NCBI RefSeq assembly: GCF_034531395.1
Contig: NZ_JARVCO010000002.1
Location: 434,001-498,000, forward strand
Length of the DNA stretch: 64,000 nt
From: Pontiella agarivorans
GTDB taxonomy: Bacteria; Verrucomicrobiota; Kiritimatiellia; Kiritimatiellales; Pontiellaceae
Reading direction: 5' to 3'
The position numbers were made by a program, and so were the translations under genes. Shown here one piece after another: positions 16,990 to 26,094 of the stretch. The stretch's first letter is position 1. The number at the start of each line of letters is the position of its first letter. The notes below the pieces were generated by a model. The model did no database searches, was not told the origin of the DNA, and saw only the letters and a list, made by a program, of their open reading frames with translations.

Positions 16990-18495
16990 TTAATTTTTCT
17001 TTTTGTTTTTAACCGGTTCGCCCGTTTCATAATCAAAGGGTTTCCCAACATAGGGATAGGTGTCAAAAATGTCTCCCTTTCCGAGCGTGCGTGGATCGCC
17101 CTGGGCAGTCAATTTTTTCTCCATACGTTCACGGAGTTCTTTTTTAAGCGCATCGTATTCCGGGTTTTCGGCCAGATTATTCATGCAGTTCGGATCTTTC
17201 CGGATTTGGTAGAGTTCCTCTTCAGGACGTTTTCCGAAACTCATTTCATAGAACTTGTATTCCGGATCATCCGGCTGCAGCGCAGTGAGATAGGATTTTG
17301 TCGGCCCGTTATCTACGTTGCGCAGGCCGTATTCGGGATTTCCGGCAGGCCAGAGTTCCGGTTTGATATTGTGCACATAGAGAAAATCTTTTGTGCGGAT
17401 GGCCCTCACCGGATAGGCGAGATCGGTTCCGCCTTTTCCATCGGCCCGTCCGGTGTCGTGCCGTTCCTTACCCAGCAGGACGAAATTTCGGGTAGGATCA
17501 ATCTGTCCGGATTCTTTTGATTTCAGCAAATTGAGAAAACTTTTTCCGGTCATCTGCTGATGAGGCTGCAGGCCGACGGCTTCCAAAATGGTCGGAGCAA
17601 CATCCGGGAAGCTGACAAAATCCTCGATGGTCCGGCCCGGTTCGACAATGCCTTTCCAGTAGGCGATGAGGGGGACATGAAAGCCTTCTTCGTAGATCTG
17701 CCCTTTGATGCGAGGGAAAGGCATACCATGGTCGGATGTGACCAGAATCAGGGTGTTATCCAGAAGTCCCCGTTTTTCCAAGGCCTGGATGGCCAGCCCG
17801 ATGTGTTTATCGAAATGTTTCACTTCCAATGCGTAGTCGAGAATATCGCCGCGTATGGTTTCGTTGTCTGGATAGAAGGGCGGCACTTCGGCCTGCTCAA
17901 GCTTCATTCCCTCACGTTTCCAGGAATCTTTTTCATAGAACCGGTGGGGTTCATAGGTTCCGAGCCAGAAGCAGAATGGGGTTTCCGCAGGTTTTTCATT
18001 CAGAAAGGCTTCGAAATTTGCAGCATAGTTTACGGAGTTTATGCCTTTGTATTTCGGTTTTTCTTTAATGGTGTTATACACCGGTCCGGCCGGATTGTGC
18101 TCAGTTGGGTACGAGCCCGGGCCCCATCCTTTTCCGGTATAACCCACATGGAAACCGGCCTCCATAAGGAGGTGTGGATAAAATTTGAATTCGGAAGGAA
18201 ATGCGGGCCAGTGGTTGGCTGCGGCTCCAAGTTGCCAGCTGTAGCGGCCGGTCACCAGACAGGCACGGGCCGGAGCACATTTCGGGTTGCAGTTATAGGC
18301 CTGTCTGAAGACAGCCCCATCCTCTGCAAGTCGGTCAAAAGCCGGCGTTTCAATCATGGTTCCGCCATATGCCCCGAAGGTATTCATGGAGGCATCATCG
18401 GCAATAATAAACAGAATATTCGGCGGAGTTGCTGCGTGCGCAAGGGCCGCGAGCGAGAGCAATAGGAACAGTGAGAGTTTCGTCATCGTTTTCAT
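16990..18495 (-). CDS. Sulfatase 3 (Cys-type, exported)
   Basis: 501 residues; signal peptide (TKLSLFLLLSLAALAHA), NILFIIADDASMNTFGAYGG, formylglycine motif CAPAR in NPKCAPARACLVTGRYSWQ, and VTSDHGMPFPRIKGQ. The PxR-TGRYSWQLG surroundings differ from sulfatases 1 and 2, so this is probably another S1 subfamily with another position specificity. Its start codon overlaps the stop of sulfatase 4 by four bases (ATGA), a sign of translational coupling. Confidence 0.92.
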   Translation of the reverse strand: MKTMTKLSLFLLLSLAALAHAATPPNILFIIADDASMNTFGAYGGTMIETPAFDRLAEDGAVFRQAYNCNPKCAPARACLVTGRYSWQLGAAANHWPAFPSEFKFYPHLLMEAGFHVGYTGKGWGPGSYPTEHNPAGPVYNTIKEKPKYKGINSVNYAANFEAFLNEKPAETPFCFWLGTYEPHRFYEKDSWKREGMKLEQAEVPPFYPDNETIRGDILDYALEVKHFDKHIGLAIQALEKRGLLDNTLILVTSDHGMPFPRIKGQIYEEGFHVPLIAYWKGIVEPGRTIEDFVSFPDVAPTILEAVGLQPHQQMTGKSFLNLLKSKESGQIDPTRNFVLLGKERHDTGRADGKGGTDLAYPVRAIRTKDFLYVHNIKPELWPAGNPEYGLRNVDNGPTKSYLTALQPDDPEYKFYEMSFGKRPEEELYQIRKDPNCMNNLAENPEYDALKKELRERMEKKLTAQGDPRTLGKGDIFDTYPYVGKPFDYETGEPVKNKKKN

Positions 18496-20018
18496 TTCGT
18501 TTTTGATTTCTTGTTTTTCGGTTGACGGTCATCGCGGTACTTTTTGAACTGCTGGGTTTCCATCAGCTCACCGGCTTCCAGGCGTTTCCAGAGATCGGGG
18601 GCCCGTTTTTTGACGCCGGCTTCGGTCTGTGCTGCCCACTCCATGGTCATTTCCGGCACCCGTTTGCCCAGGTCGGCGAGGCCCATGTCGTGATTGGCGG
18701 ATTCCCACTGTTCTTCGTATGTACGCATATGCTGAAGGACTTCGGCATATTCCGGATTCGTGGCCAGGTTGTTCAACTGGTCCGGATCTTTTTCGAGATC
18801 GTAGAGTTCTTCGGGCGGCTTGGAATCCGCCATATAGGCGAGTTGCGCACCGCTGAGTTTTCCTTCAGCTTTGAGTTTACGCATGACATGGATTGCCGGG
18901 CGGTTGAGGTCGAGATAGGCCTGATGGGCATCCCATGGAACTTCGGGCATGAGGTTTTTGATATAGGAAAATTTCCGGGTGGTGATACTCCGGGAACATT
19001 CATCAATTTCGTCCCAGATATCGCGAGCGGAACGGGCATATTCGCGGTAGACCGGGTTTTCGACGCCGAAAATAGGATTCCCGTCGAGATAGTCCGGCAT
19101 TTCGGCGCCGGCCAGTTTCAGAATCGTGGCGGTGATGTCGGTGGTCATGACGATATCTTCAATGACCTGTCCCGGTTCAATAAGCCCGGGGCCCCAGACA
19201 ATCATGGGAATATGGGTTCCGGATTCGTGAAGATAGCCTTTGCCGCGCAGGTTGCAACGGCCGTTGTCAGCGATGAAGACAACAATGGTGTTCTGGTCGA
19301 GCCCCTTGGTTTTGAGGTCTTCGAGAATGATGCCGACTTCGTTGTCCATATATTCAACAGTATCGAGATACGCGGCCCAGTCATACCGGGTTTCCGGCGT
19401 GTCGGTGATCCAGGGCGGCAGAACAACATCTTCGACGGATACAGGGTGTTCTGATTCGCTTCGAATTTTATTCCACCAGTCTCCGCGGTGGGTCACTTTG
19501 TGCTGGATCTGCTGGAAAAAAGGCTGATCTTCGGGGGTGATGACGTTGAGTTTGTCGAACAGACCGAAGTTTTCGACTCCGTCGTAGGGGCCGGTGGGTT
19601 CAGTCTTGAAATTGCAGTCAATTTTCTGGCCGTAACTGTAGACATATTCACTGCCGAGAATGCAGGTATAGCCGGCATCACGCAGAAAAACAGTGAACGG
19701 TTTATAGGGTTCCGGAATCGGTTTGTCGCGGTTGGAACGGTGGTGCTGCGCATCGAACAGGGTCTGGCTGCAGCCGACCATCATGGACGAGCGGCTCGGG
19801 GAGCAAATCGGATTGGCGACGTAGGCGCGTTTGAAGAGCATGCCCTCCTCGGCCATTTTATTGAGGTTCGGTGTTTTGACGGCCGGCATGCCGTAGCATT
19901 CCAGATCAAGTCCCATATCCTCAGACATCAGCCAGATAATATTGGGCCGGTCGGCTTTGTCAGCCCGGCAGAGGCCGGCTCCGGCCAGCAACGCGGTGAA
20001 AATCAGTGCATATTTCAT
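18492..20018 (-). CDS. Sulfatase 4 (Cys-type, exported), first gene of the operon
   Basis: 508 residues; signal peptide about 1-19, PNIIWLMSEDMGLDLECYG (here SED instead of the more usual DD pair), formylglycine motif CSPSR in ANPICSPSRSSMMVG, and FIADNGRCNLRGKG for the second metal site. The basic C-terminus (RQPKNKKSKTK) is unusual but short. It is first in the minus-strand unit sulfatase 4-3-2-esterase-1. AAAGGATTGG precedes the ATG. No sulfatase-activating enzyme (FGE or anSME) is in the window, so maturation must depend on a gene elsewhere. Confidence 0.92.
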   Translation of the reverse strand: MKYALIFTALLAGAGLCRADKADRPNIIWLMSEDMGLDLECYGMPAVKTPNLNKMAEEGMLFKRAYVANPICSPSRSSMMVGCSQTLFDAQHHRSNRDKPIPEPYKPFTVFLRDAGYTCILGSEYVYSYGQKIDCNFKTEPTGPYDGVENFGLFDKLNVITPEDQPFFQQIQHKVTHRGDWWNKIRSESEHPVSVEDVVLPPWITDTPETRYDWAAYLDTVEYMDNEVGIILEDLKTKGLDQNTIVVFIADNGRCNLRGKGYLHESGTHIPMIVWGPGLIEPGQVIEDIVMTTDITATILKLAGAEMPDYLDGNPIFGVENPVYREYARSARDIWDEIDECSRSITTRKFSYIKNLMPEVPWDAHQAYLDLNRPAIHVMRKLKAEGKLSGAQLAYMADSKPPEELYDLEKDPDQLNNLATNPEYAEVLQHMRTYEEQWESANHDMGLADLGKRVPEMTMEWAAQTEAGVKKRAPDLWKRLEAGELMETQQFKKYRDDRQPKNKKSKTK

Positions 20019-20267
20019 ATCGCCAATCCTTTGTACAGTGTTTCAAAGGTTGGAAGATAGCAAACTGCGCGGCATGCCGTAATGCGCTATCCCGTAAAAT
20101 GCATGCAGTTTTTTGCCATAGCCTAGGGGGTTGCGGTTATTGATCTGTATTGGCCGGGAAGGGCACTGCGCTTTTAAGCATGTTCAAATTCGATATGATA
20201 TGAGGAGCCGTGCGGACCGGTGAGCCGCCCATTTGTATCGGGAGCGTGAGTGCCCACCGTCTAATCA
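20019..20267. other. Intergenic region upstream of the sulfatase operon
   Basis: About 250 bp between folE and sulfatase 4, both on minus. It should hold the sulfatase promoter and the folE transcript end. A one-mismatch palindrome copy (TTTCA-N5-TGGAA) sits at 20041-20055, close upstream of the sulfatase start. No gene or clear terminator seen. Confidence 0.4.
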
Positions 20268-20810
20268 TTATTTCCCGATGAGTTTGAGAAATTCGTTTCG
20301 GGTGGATTGGTCGCGGCGGAAGCTGCCGAGCATGGCGGAAGTGACCATGCAGGAGTTTTGCTTTTCGACGCCGCGCATCATCATACAAAGGTGCTGGGCT
20401 TCGATCACGACGCCGACGCCTTCGGGGGTGACGGTGTTCATGAGGGTGGTGGCTACCTGATTGGTGAGCCGCTCCTGAATCTGAAGACGACGGGCAAAAT
20501 GATCGACGATCCGGGCCAGTTTGCTGACGCCGAGGACCTTACCTTCGGGGATGTAGCCGATATGGCATTTTCCGAAGAAGGGAAGCATGTGATGTTCGCA
20601 GAGGCTGTAGAGCTCGATGTCTTTGACGATGATCATGTGGTTGTCTTCAACGGTGAAAATGGCGTCGTTGATGACATCCTCAAGTTTCTGGTGATAGCCT
20701 TTTGTGAGAAATTCCATGGCTTTTGCTGCCCGTTTTGGGGTGTCGAGCAGGCCTTCGCGGGAGGGGTCTTCGCCTACGCTGCTTAGAATCTCTTGATATA
20801 AATGCTCCAT
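20268..20810 (-). CDS. folE: GTP cyclohydrolase I
   Basis: 180 residues. Converts GTP to dihydroneopterin triphosphate, the first step of tetrahydrofolate synthesis. Zinc and catalytic residues are visible in [12 protein letters not shown] (about residues 72-83) and in the HLCMMMRG block; the [10 protein letters not shown] and QERLT blocks are canonical. The start at 20810 was chosen over an in-frame extension to 20894 because a GGAG lies upstream at correct distance and homologues start there. It belongs with folD and the glycine cleavage genes in folate/one-carbon metabolism. It is 90 bp downstream of cstA. Confidence 0.93.
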   Translation of the reverse strand: MEHLYQEILSSVGEDPSREGLLDTPKRAAKAMEFLTKGYHQKLEDVINDAIFTVEDNHMIIVKDIELYSLCEHHMLPFFGKCHIGYIPEGKVLGVSKLARIVDHFARRLQIQERLTNQVATTLMNTVTPEGVGVVIEAQHLCMMMRGVEKQNSCMVTSAMLGSFRRDQSTRNEFLKLIGK

Positions 20811-20861
20811 GAATTGTACTCCGTGTTGCCTTTTTTGTGTTGCGGGGTGGAAGGGCGAATG

Positions 20862-20876
20862 TTCCAGAGATTGGAA
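20862..20876. repeat. TTCCA-N5-TGGAA palindrome, copy 5
   Basis: Exact copy, centre GAGAT, in the cstA-folE gap; flanked on one side by AAAA. Confidence 0.8.
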
Positions 20877-20900
20877 AAAATAGGCAATACACAATGCAGA

Positions 20901-22592
20901 CTAATTTCGTCTGAGTTTAGCGAGTACCACCGCGCCTTCGATAATCATCCAGGTTTGCAGAACGGTAATGATGCTGCCGATAACGAAAAGAAGCCATTTT
21001 TCGTCGGCATAATAGGAGAACAAATTGAGGCTCATACCCCAGACCGTCATGGCAATCATGAAGACCATAGGCAGCGCGGTGAAAATGATGTTGATTTTTT
21101 TGCGTGCGAGCCAGACGGTAATAACCAGCAGGGCCAGACCGCCGAGCAGCTGATTGACCGCCCCGAAAAGCGGCCATAAAGCAAGGGCCCCTTTTCCGCC
21201 GCCGCTCGAAAAGGCCAGAGCGAGAGCTGTTGCAACAGCAATGAATGTGGCGGGGTGTGTTTTTCCAAGGGCTGGAACTTTCACCGTTTCAGCGATTTCT
21301 GAAATAATGTATCGCTGGAGACGTGTGGCGGTGTCGAGTGTAGTGGCCGCGAAGGAGGCGACAAATACACCCATGAGAGTCAGGACAACGCCTTTCGGCA
21401 GGCCGATACCGGAGATCATGTTGGCGGCTCCGGTCACGAAAGCTTCAATTTTTGCGCCGAGTCCGCCGGCTGCGGCCCAGCTGGAATACTGTTGGTTGAA
21501 GGCGGCGACGCCGGTATAGGTGGTGCCGTCTTTTTCCAGACCGAGTCCGATGCCGGCGGCGCAGGCGATGATGACGATGATGGCCAGCATGCCTTCGAGC
21601 AGCATGCCGCCATAGCTGATGGGCTGGGCGCTGGTTTCAGCATCGCACTGTTTGGAAGAGGTGCCGGAGGAGACCAGACAGTGGAACCCGGAAATGGCTC
21701 CACAGGCTACCGTGATGAAAAGGATGGGGAAGAGATTCGGCGCGCCTGCGGCGTCGAGGTTGGTGGCCGGAGCGATCATGGGCGGGTGGGTGACGATGAT
21801 GCCCAGGAGCAGCAGGGCCATGGCGATGCAGAGCTGGAAGGCATTGATGTAGTCGCGCGGCTGAAGGAGCACGGTGACTGGAAGGGTGGAGGCGACGTAG
21901 GCGTAAATCAGCAGGGCAATCACCCAGATGCCGACGCTGCTCATGCCGAAGGCTTCGGGCATATTGACCGGAACATATGCACCGATAATGATGGTGGCAT
22001 ACATCAGGATGGTGGCAATGATACCATAGGTGATGTGCGATTTCCCTTTTTTATACACCATGAATCCGAGCCAGATGGCGATGGGCAGCTGCAGCCATAC
22101 CGGAATGACCGATTCCGGGAAAATGGCAAAAACGGCGGCAATCACCACGCCGAAAATCGCAATCACCAGCCAAAGGGCAAAAAAGATGATGAGCATGAAA
22201 AGCGATTTTACACGTGGATTGATCACGGTTCCGGCAATGTCACCGATGGTCCGGCCCTGATGACGCAGGGAAATCATCATGGAGCCGAAGTCATGAACTG
22301 CTCCCATAAAGATGGAGCCGACCAGGATCCAGATCAGTGCAGGGGCCCATCCCCAGATGACGGCGATGGCGGGGCCGACGATGGGCCCGGTGCCGGCGAT
22401 AGAGGTGAAGTGGTGTCCGAAAAGTACGGTTTTGTCGGTGGCCACAAAGTCAATGCCGTCGTGATGCGTTTCACTTGGGCATTTGGCACCGGGATCGACT
22501 TTGAAAATTTTACGACCAAGAAACCGCCCGTAAGTGTGATAGGCGATAATGTACAGTACAGCGGCAGATGCGGCAATAATCAATGAATTCAT
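20901..22592 (-). CDS. cstA: Carbon starvation protein CstA (pyruvate/peptide transporter)
   Basis: 563 residues, with a hydrophobic profile of many membrane helices throughout. The N-terminal YIIAYHTYGRFLGRKIFKVD, the HHFTSIAGTGPIVGPAIAVIWGW block and SGTSSKQCDAETSAQPISYGGMLLEG-type features (about 305-330) are diagnostic of CstA, an inner-membrane transporter for pyruvate and possibly peptides. The gene lies 56 bp downstream of the kinase array on the same strand, so it may be part of that transcription unit. E. coli homologues are controlled by two-component systems, which fits. An exact palindrome copy is at 21263. Confidence 0.95.
   Translation of the reverse strand: MNSLIIAASAAVLYIIAYHTYGRFLGRKIFKVDPGAKCPSETHHDGIDFVATDKTVLFGHHFTSIAGTGPIVGPAIAVIWGWAPALIWILVGSIFMGAVHDFGSMMISLRHQGRTIGDIAGTVINPRVKSLFMLIIFFALWLVIAIFGVVIAAVFAIFPESVIPVWLQLPIAIWLGFMVYKKGKSHITYGIIATILMYATIIIGAYVPVNMPEAFGMSSVGIWVIALLIYAYVASTLPVTVLLQPRDYINAFQLCIAMALLLLGIIVTHPPMIAPATNLDAAGAPNLFPILFITVACGAISGFHCLVSSGTSSKQCDAETSAQPISYGGMLLEGMLAIIVIIACAAGIGLGLEKDGTTYTGVAAFNQQYSSWAAAGGLGAKIEAFVTGAANMISGIGLPKGVVLTLMGVFVASFAATTLDTATRLQRYIISEIAETVKVPALGKTHPATFIAVATALALAFSSGGGKGALALWPLFGAVNQLLGGLALLVITVWLARKKINIIFTALPMVFMIAMTVWGMSLNLFSYYADEKWLLFVIGSIITVLQTWMIIEGAVVLAKLRRN
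21263..21277. repeat. TTCCA-N5-TGGAA palindrome, copy 6
   Basis: Exact copy, centre AGGGC on +, inside cstA. Confidence 0.8.
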
Positions 22593-22648
22593 AGTGCATC
22601 CGTTTTAGCGGTATTCAACTCGGCGGGAAAAGCTTTTTTGACTGTTAA

Positions 22649-23650
22649 CTACTTATTTGACGCGAATTTACATGTAACACAGGTGGAAAGTGTATGTGAG
22701 GGGGCGATGGAGAGTTTTGCTCCGATTTTGGAGGCGCGGAAGCGCATGAGGGGGAGTCCCATGCCCTCGCGGGTGGTGGAGGAAAAGGGTCGGCCATCAT
22801 TTTCAATGAGCACGGTGGTGGTCAAGGGATCCTGCTGGATGCCGATTTTGATCCGTTTCGGCTCTGCGTGGCGCAGGGCATTTGAGACTGCTTCAAAGAT
22901 GATTTCGCTCAGAAAACGGACTTTGCCGTCCTCTATTGAGGCCCAGGCTGGATGATCATCGATTTCAAATTGCACATCATACAGCTGCTCACTCTGCTTT
23001 TTCAGGCTGCTCAAACTACTTTGAAGATCTTCGCCATGAGGCATGAGGTTTAACGTATTTTCGTCCATGGTACGAAGTTGCTTAATGCATGAACTGATGA
23101 CGTGTGAAATTTCTTCGGCATCGGAGATGCGGGGATGATCGAGTTCCTCGAGACGCAGTTTCAGAAGCTGGCTGGTGGCCAGCATGGATTTGAGTTCATT
23201 GTAGGGTTGTTTTAATAGACTGGCATTCAGTTCGCGGCTTTCGAGCTGCTGGGCATCAATCAGATATTGAGTCAGTTTTTCGAGGTCTTCAGTTCGTTCA
23301 AGAACGAGCTCCTCAAGTGATTCATTGAGCCGTTTGTATTCCAGTTGCAGGGAGCGCAGAAGTGCGGTTCCGTATGAGAAAATTAATTGGGAAATGATCC
23401 CGAACGGATTGAAGCTTTCCTGAATAATTTCAGGATCGTTGGAATACGTGGTCAGCAGAAGAAAGTGGACCGGGATTGTGATTGCTGTGGTAATGAGTGC
23501 GCCGCGATACAGGAAAATCCATCCGCCCAGCATGGTCAGGGGAATGGAAAACAGCATGACGGTGATGGTGAGTTGAGGAAAGGTTGCGAACGCAAATATT
23601 ATATATATGGTCCATGCTGCCAGATAGGTTTTTATTCCGATTTTTTTCAT
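22649..23650 (-). CDS. Membrane histidine kinase paralogue D: ATPase intact, phosphoacceptor His lost
   Basis: 333 residues. N-terminal hydrophobic region (three or four helices, about 8-100), coiled coil, a degenerate dimerisation helix and a HATPase domain. The N-box FEAVSNALRHA (Asn at 257), NDG (284-286) and the G-box GMGLPLMRFRASKIGA (296 on) look intact. The dimerisation helix reads LLKQPYNELKSML where its paralogues read GQELHDGIGQQLT, so the phosphoacceptor His is replaced by Tyr150. It therefore cannot autophosphorylate in the usual way, but could bind ATP and act on a partner. Last of four tandem genes, 7 bp after the previous one and 56 bp before cstA. Confidence 0.8.
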   Translation of the reverse strand: MKKIGIKTYLAAWTIYIIFAFATFPQLTITVMLFSIPLTMLGGWIFLYRGALITTAITIPVHFLLLTTYSNDPEIIQESFNPFGIISQLIFSYGTALLRSLQLEYKRLNESLEELVLERTEDLEKLTQYLIDAQQLESRELNASLLKQPYNELKSMLATSQLLKLRLEELDHPRISDAEEISHVISSCIKQLRTMDENTLNLMPHGEDLQSSLSSLKKQSEQLYDVQFEIDDHPAWASIEDGKVRFLSEIIFEAVSNALRHAEPKRIKIGIQQDPLTTTVLIENDGRPFSSTTREGMGLPLMRFRASKIGAKLSIAPSHTLSTCVTCKFASNK

Positions 23651-23657
23651 TGTGGAT

Positions 23658-24659
23658 TCAGTGTGTGGGTAGTGGAACTTTAAAGTAAATGACCGATCGA
23701 CCGGAGGTATCATGGTCTGTCGTCTGGAGGGTTCCGCAGATCTTGTCGGCCCGGTAACGGATGAGGTTGTAGATCGAGCAGGTTTCATCCTCTATCTCGA
23801 CTTGCCCGTTGTGTTCGATTTCGACGACATAATTGTCATTGACGATTTTGAGGGTAAGGAGGATCAGATTTGCATTGCTGTGCTCCAGAAGGAAGGTACA
23901 GCATTCCTGGCACATTCGGTAGAGCTGGAGCGCCAGAGTTTCGGTCATTCCGCGCAGGTCTGAGCATTCGATTACATGCATTGATTTTTGGTGCAGTTCG
24001 GCATAGCAGGAGATCATTTCATTCAAAGCGGAATATAGACCGACCTGAGCAATGCGGACCGGAAACAGTGTGCGGGCAATCATGCGGATATCGTTGTGAG
24101 CATTTGATGCTTTTTGGGAAAGCTTTGCGGTCAGATCGGCCGGAGTTTCCGGTTCATGTTTCAGCTGGCTTTCCAATGAGGAGCTGATCAGTTTAATTCC
24201 AGTGAGCTGTTGGCCGATGCCGTCGTGAAGTTCCTGTCCCAGTGCCACCCGTCTGTTTTCTGCGTTTTCGAGGAGTTCATTGCTCAGCCAAGTCAGTTCC
24301 TGATCGCGTTTGCGGACCAGACTGTCGAGTTCCTGATTCAGCTTGCGAATACCGTCATAGTTTTGGCGCAAATATCCGGCTACATAAGAGATGGTGATAT
24401 AAAGTATGGGGCTGGTGAGTTTTGTCTGGTAGCATACGAATTGATCGCCGTAGAAGAAGCTTAATAAATAAGCATGGTATATCATATTAATCAGTGTGGC
24501 GATGAGGCCGGCTTTAGTGCCGAAAGTCCATGCTGTTACAGCAATCAGTGCAAAGCTTGGAATGGCGGCATTTACATTTAATAGGGGATACATCCTGAAT
24601 GAAAACGTAATGTATACGGCCCATGCTAATGAAAGTAGAATGTGTTGTTTTCGAATCAC
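23658..24659 (-). CDS. Membrane histidine kinase paralogue C: His intact, ATPase motifs degenerate
   Basis: 333 residues: N-terminal membrane module (about 8-98), coiled coil, HisKA_3-type helix and a decayed HATPase fold. The H-box ALGQELHDGIGQQLTG is canonical with His145, and the X-region RTLFPVRIAQVGLYSALNE is typical of NarL-type kinases. The N-box reads QECCTFLLEHS, with Phe256 where the essential Asn should be; the D-box reads EHNGQ; the glycine-rich G-box is gone (CSIYNLIRYRADKI). It can probably accept phosphate but not bind ATP itself. Overlaps the next upstream gene by 4 bp. Confidence 0.8.
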   Translation of the reverse strand: MIRKQHILLSLAWAVYITFSFRMYPLLNVNAAIPSFALIAVTAWTFGTKAGLIATLINMIYHAYLLSFFYGDQFVCYQTKLTSPILYITISYVAGYLRQNYDGIRKLNQELDSLVRKRDQELTWLSNELLENAENRRVALGQELHDGIGQQLTGIKLISSSLESQLKHEPETPADLTAKLSQKASNAHNDIRMIARTLFPVRIAQVGLYSALNEMISCYAELHQKSMHVIECSDLRGMTETLALQLYRMCQECCTFLLEHSNANLILLTLKIVNDNYVVEIEHNGQVEIEDETCSIYNLIRYRADKICGTLQTTDHDTSGRSVIYFKVPLPTH

Positions 24660-25072
24660 TTGTGCATGTCTGAAGGTTTAATGGTTTGACTCAACGGTTG
24701 TTGCATTTCTAAGTAAATGGCCGAACGCATTCGGCGGACGCAGGCAATGCGGACCGGAAGCAACTTGAGGTCGATCCGATTTTTCAGGAGTGACACGGTG
24801 TAGATAATCACGAGGGCTATTCCGGTTCCGGAGGCCTTATCTTCATAGTACACGACATATTCGGCATGGATTTCATAAATGATGCTCAAAATGATTATCG
24901 TTAACAGATAAAAAAGAAGTCCGCGTTCTCTGCCAAAAAGCCAAGTGGCCATGCCGATAAACATCATGAGAGGAATCAGCACATTTGAATTCCATTGCCT
25001 GAACAGGATGAAGCTGAAGACGCATTGAGCGACAAAGAGAGTCCAGAATAACGTTATCGTCAGTTTCTTCAT
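24656..25072 (-). pseudogene. Histidine kinase paralogue B: internally deleted remnant, frame open
   Basis: 138 residues. The N-terminal hydrophobic module (about 5-95) resembles the other paralogues, including WLFGRERGLL against WLYGTTAGLW. It is then joined directly to LLPVRIACV, the counterpart of the X-region LFPVRIAQV, and to a tail SAIYLEMQQPL that matches the last strand (SVIYFKVPLP) of paralogue C. The H-box and the whole ATP-binding core are missing. This is best explained by two internal deletions in a full-length kinase gene. The frame remains open and both ends overlap neighbours by 4 bp, so it may still be translated as a small membrane protein. Confidence 0.7.
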
Positions 25073-26094
25073 GCCGCTGCCCCAGAATATGCAGAGTTGA
25101 GAGGAATGGCACACTCCAGCACGCAGTCGGGGGAAGGGTCTGAGGAAAGCAGGGTGCCGTTAATACGTGCCAGCCGATAGCGAATCAGTTGCGAAATATC
25201 GGGCGGTGTCATCTCGGTATTTGGCGGATTTCTTTTGTATGCGATATGCAGCTGGACGCATTCCTGACGTTCAGTGACCCTGATGTCGATATTTGTTACG
25301 TGCAGTTTATCGATGGCGTGAAGGCTTATTTCCTGACATATGCGGTACAGTTGCAAGGCGATGTCGTCCGGAAGGGGTAAGTCGATGCTCGAGCAGCTAA
25401 TGTGCAGTGTTGTATTTTTGATGCTGTTCAGCGTAGAAGAAAGTTCATTGAGCGCAGGAATCAGGCCGGTGGAACTGATTTTGACCGGAAAGAGCATGCG
25501 TGAAATCTTTCTAATCTGTATGTGTACCCCGGCTGCACGCGATAATATGCGGTCGGAGAGTGCGGCATCCCGATTGCGTTCCTCCAGCAGTTGCTCGGTC
25601 AGGGAGGCGCTCAGGAGTTGGATGCCGGTAAGCTGCTGACCGATGCTGTCGTGCAATTCCTGGCCAAACCGGGTTTTAAAACGTTCTGATTCGGAGAGTA
25701 GTTTGGTGGTCAGCTCATCCAGCTTCCGGTTTCGGAGTTTGACGAGTTGGTCCAGTTCGGCGTGTTTGCTTTTCAGGCCGGTTTGTATGGTGCGCAGATG
25801 GCCGACCAGGTAGGAAATGGCGATGATTATGATATAGCCGTTGAACGTATATTGGTAATACGTAACCTGATCCGCATAAACGATTCCCGTTAGTGCAAAA
25901 TTGTGGAACAGGGATAGCAATGTCATCCAGAGACCGGCCGTTGTTCCGTAGAGCCAGGCACCGAGGCCGATCAGGGGGATCAGAGGAAGCACGCATGTAA
26001 TATTCAGACGGGGAAACAGCAGAAAGGTCGCTACGATGTAGCCGAGCCAGAGTATGCCGTATGTCAGAGCCTGTTTTGATTCGCGTGCATTCAT
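25069..26094 (-). CDS. Membrane histidine kinase paralogue A: His intact, ATPase motifs degenerate
   Basis: 341 residues from the ATG at 26094. Membrane module (about 12-100), coiled coil, HisKA_3 helix with FGQELHDSIGQQLTG (His148) and X-region RMLFPVKISSTGLIPALNE. The HATPase part keeps the lead-in IALQLYRICQE, but the N-box Asn is His259, the D-box is unrecognisable (YKRNPPN) and no G-box glycines are present. Thus an intact phosphoacceptor with a probably dead ATPase, as in paralogue C. First gene of the array and divergent from gcvT; no response regulator is adjacent. Confidence 0.8.
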   Translation of the reverse strand: MNARESKQALTYGILWLGYIVATFLLFPRLNITCVLPLIPLIGLGAWLYGTTAGLWMTLLSLFHNFALTGIVYADQVTYYQYTFNGYIIIIAISYLVGHLRTIQTGLKSKHAELDQLVKLRNRKLDELTTKLLSESERFKTRFGQELHDSIGQQLTGIQLLSASLTEQLLEERNRDAALSDRILSRAAGVHIQIRKISRMLFPVKISSTGLIPALNELSSTLNSIKNTTLHISCSSIDLPLPDDIALQLYRICQEISLHAIDKLHVTNIDIRVTERQECVQLHIAYKRNPPNTEMTPPDISQLIRYRLARINGTLLSSDPSPDCVLECAIPLNSAYSGAAA

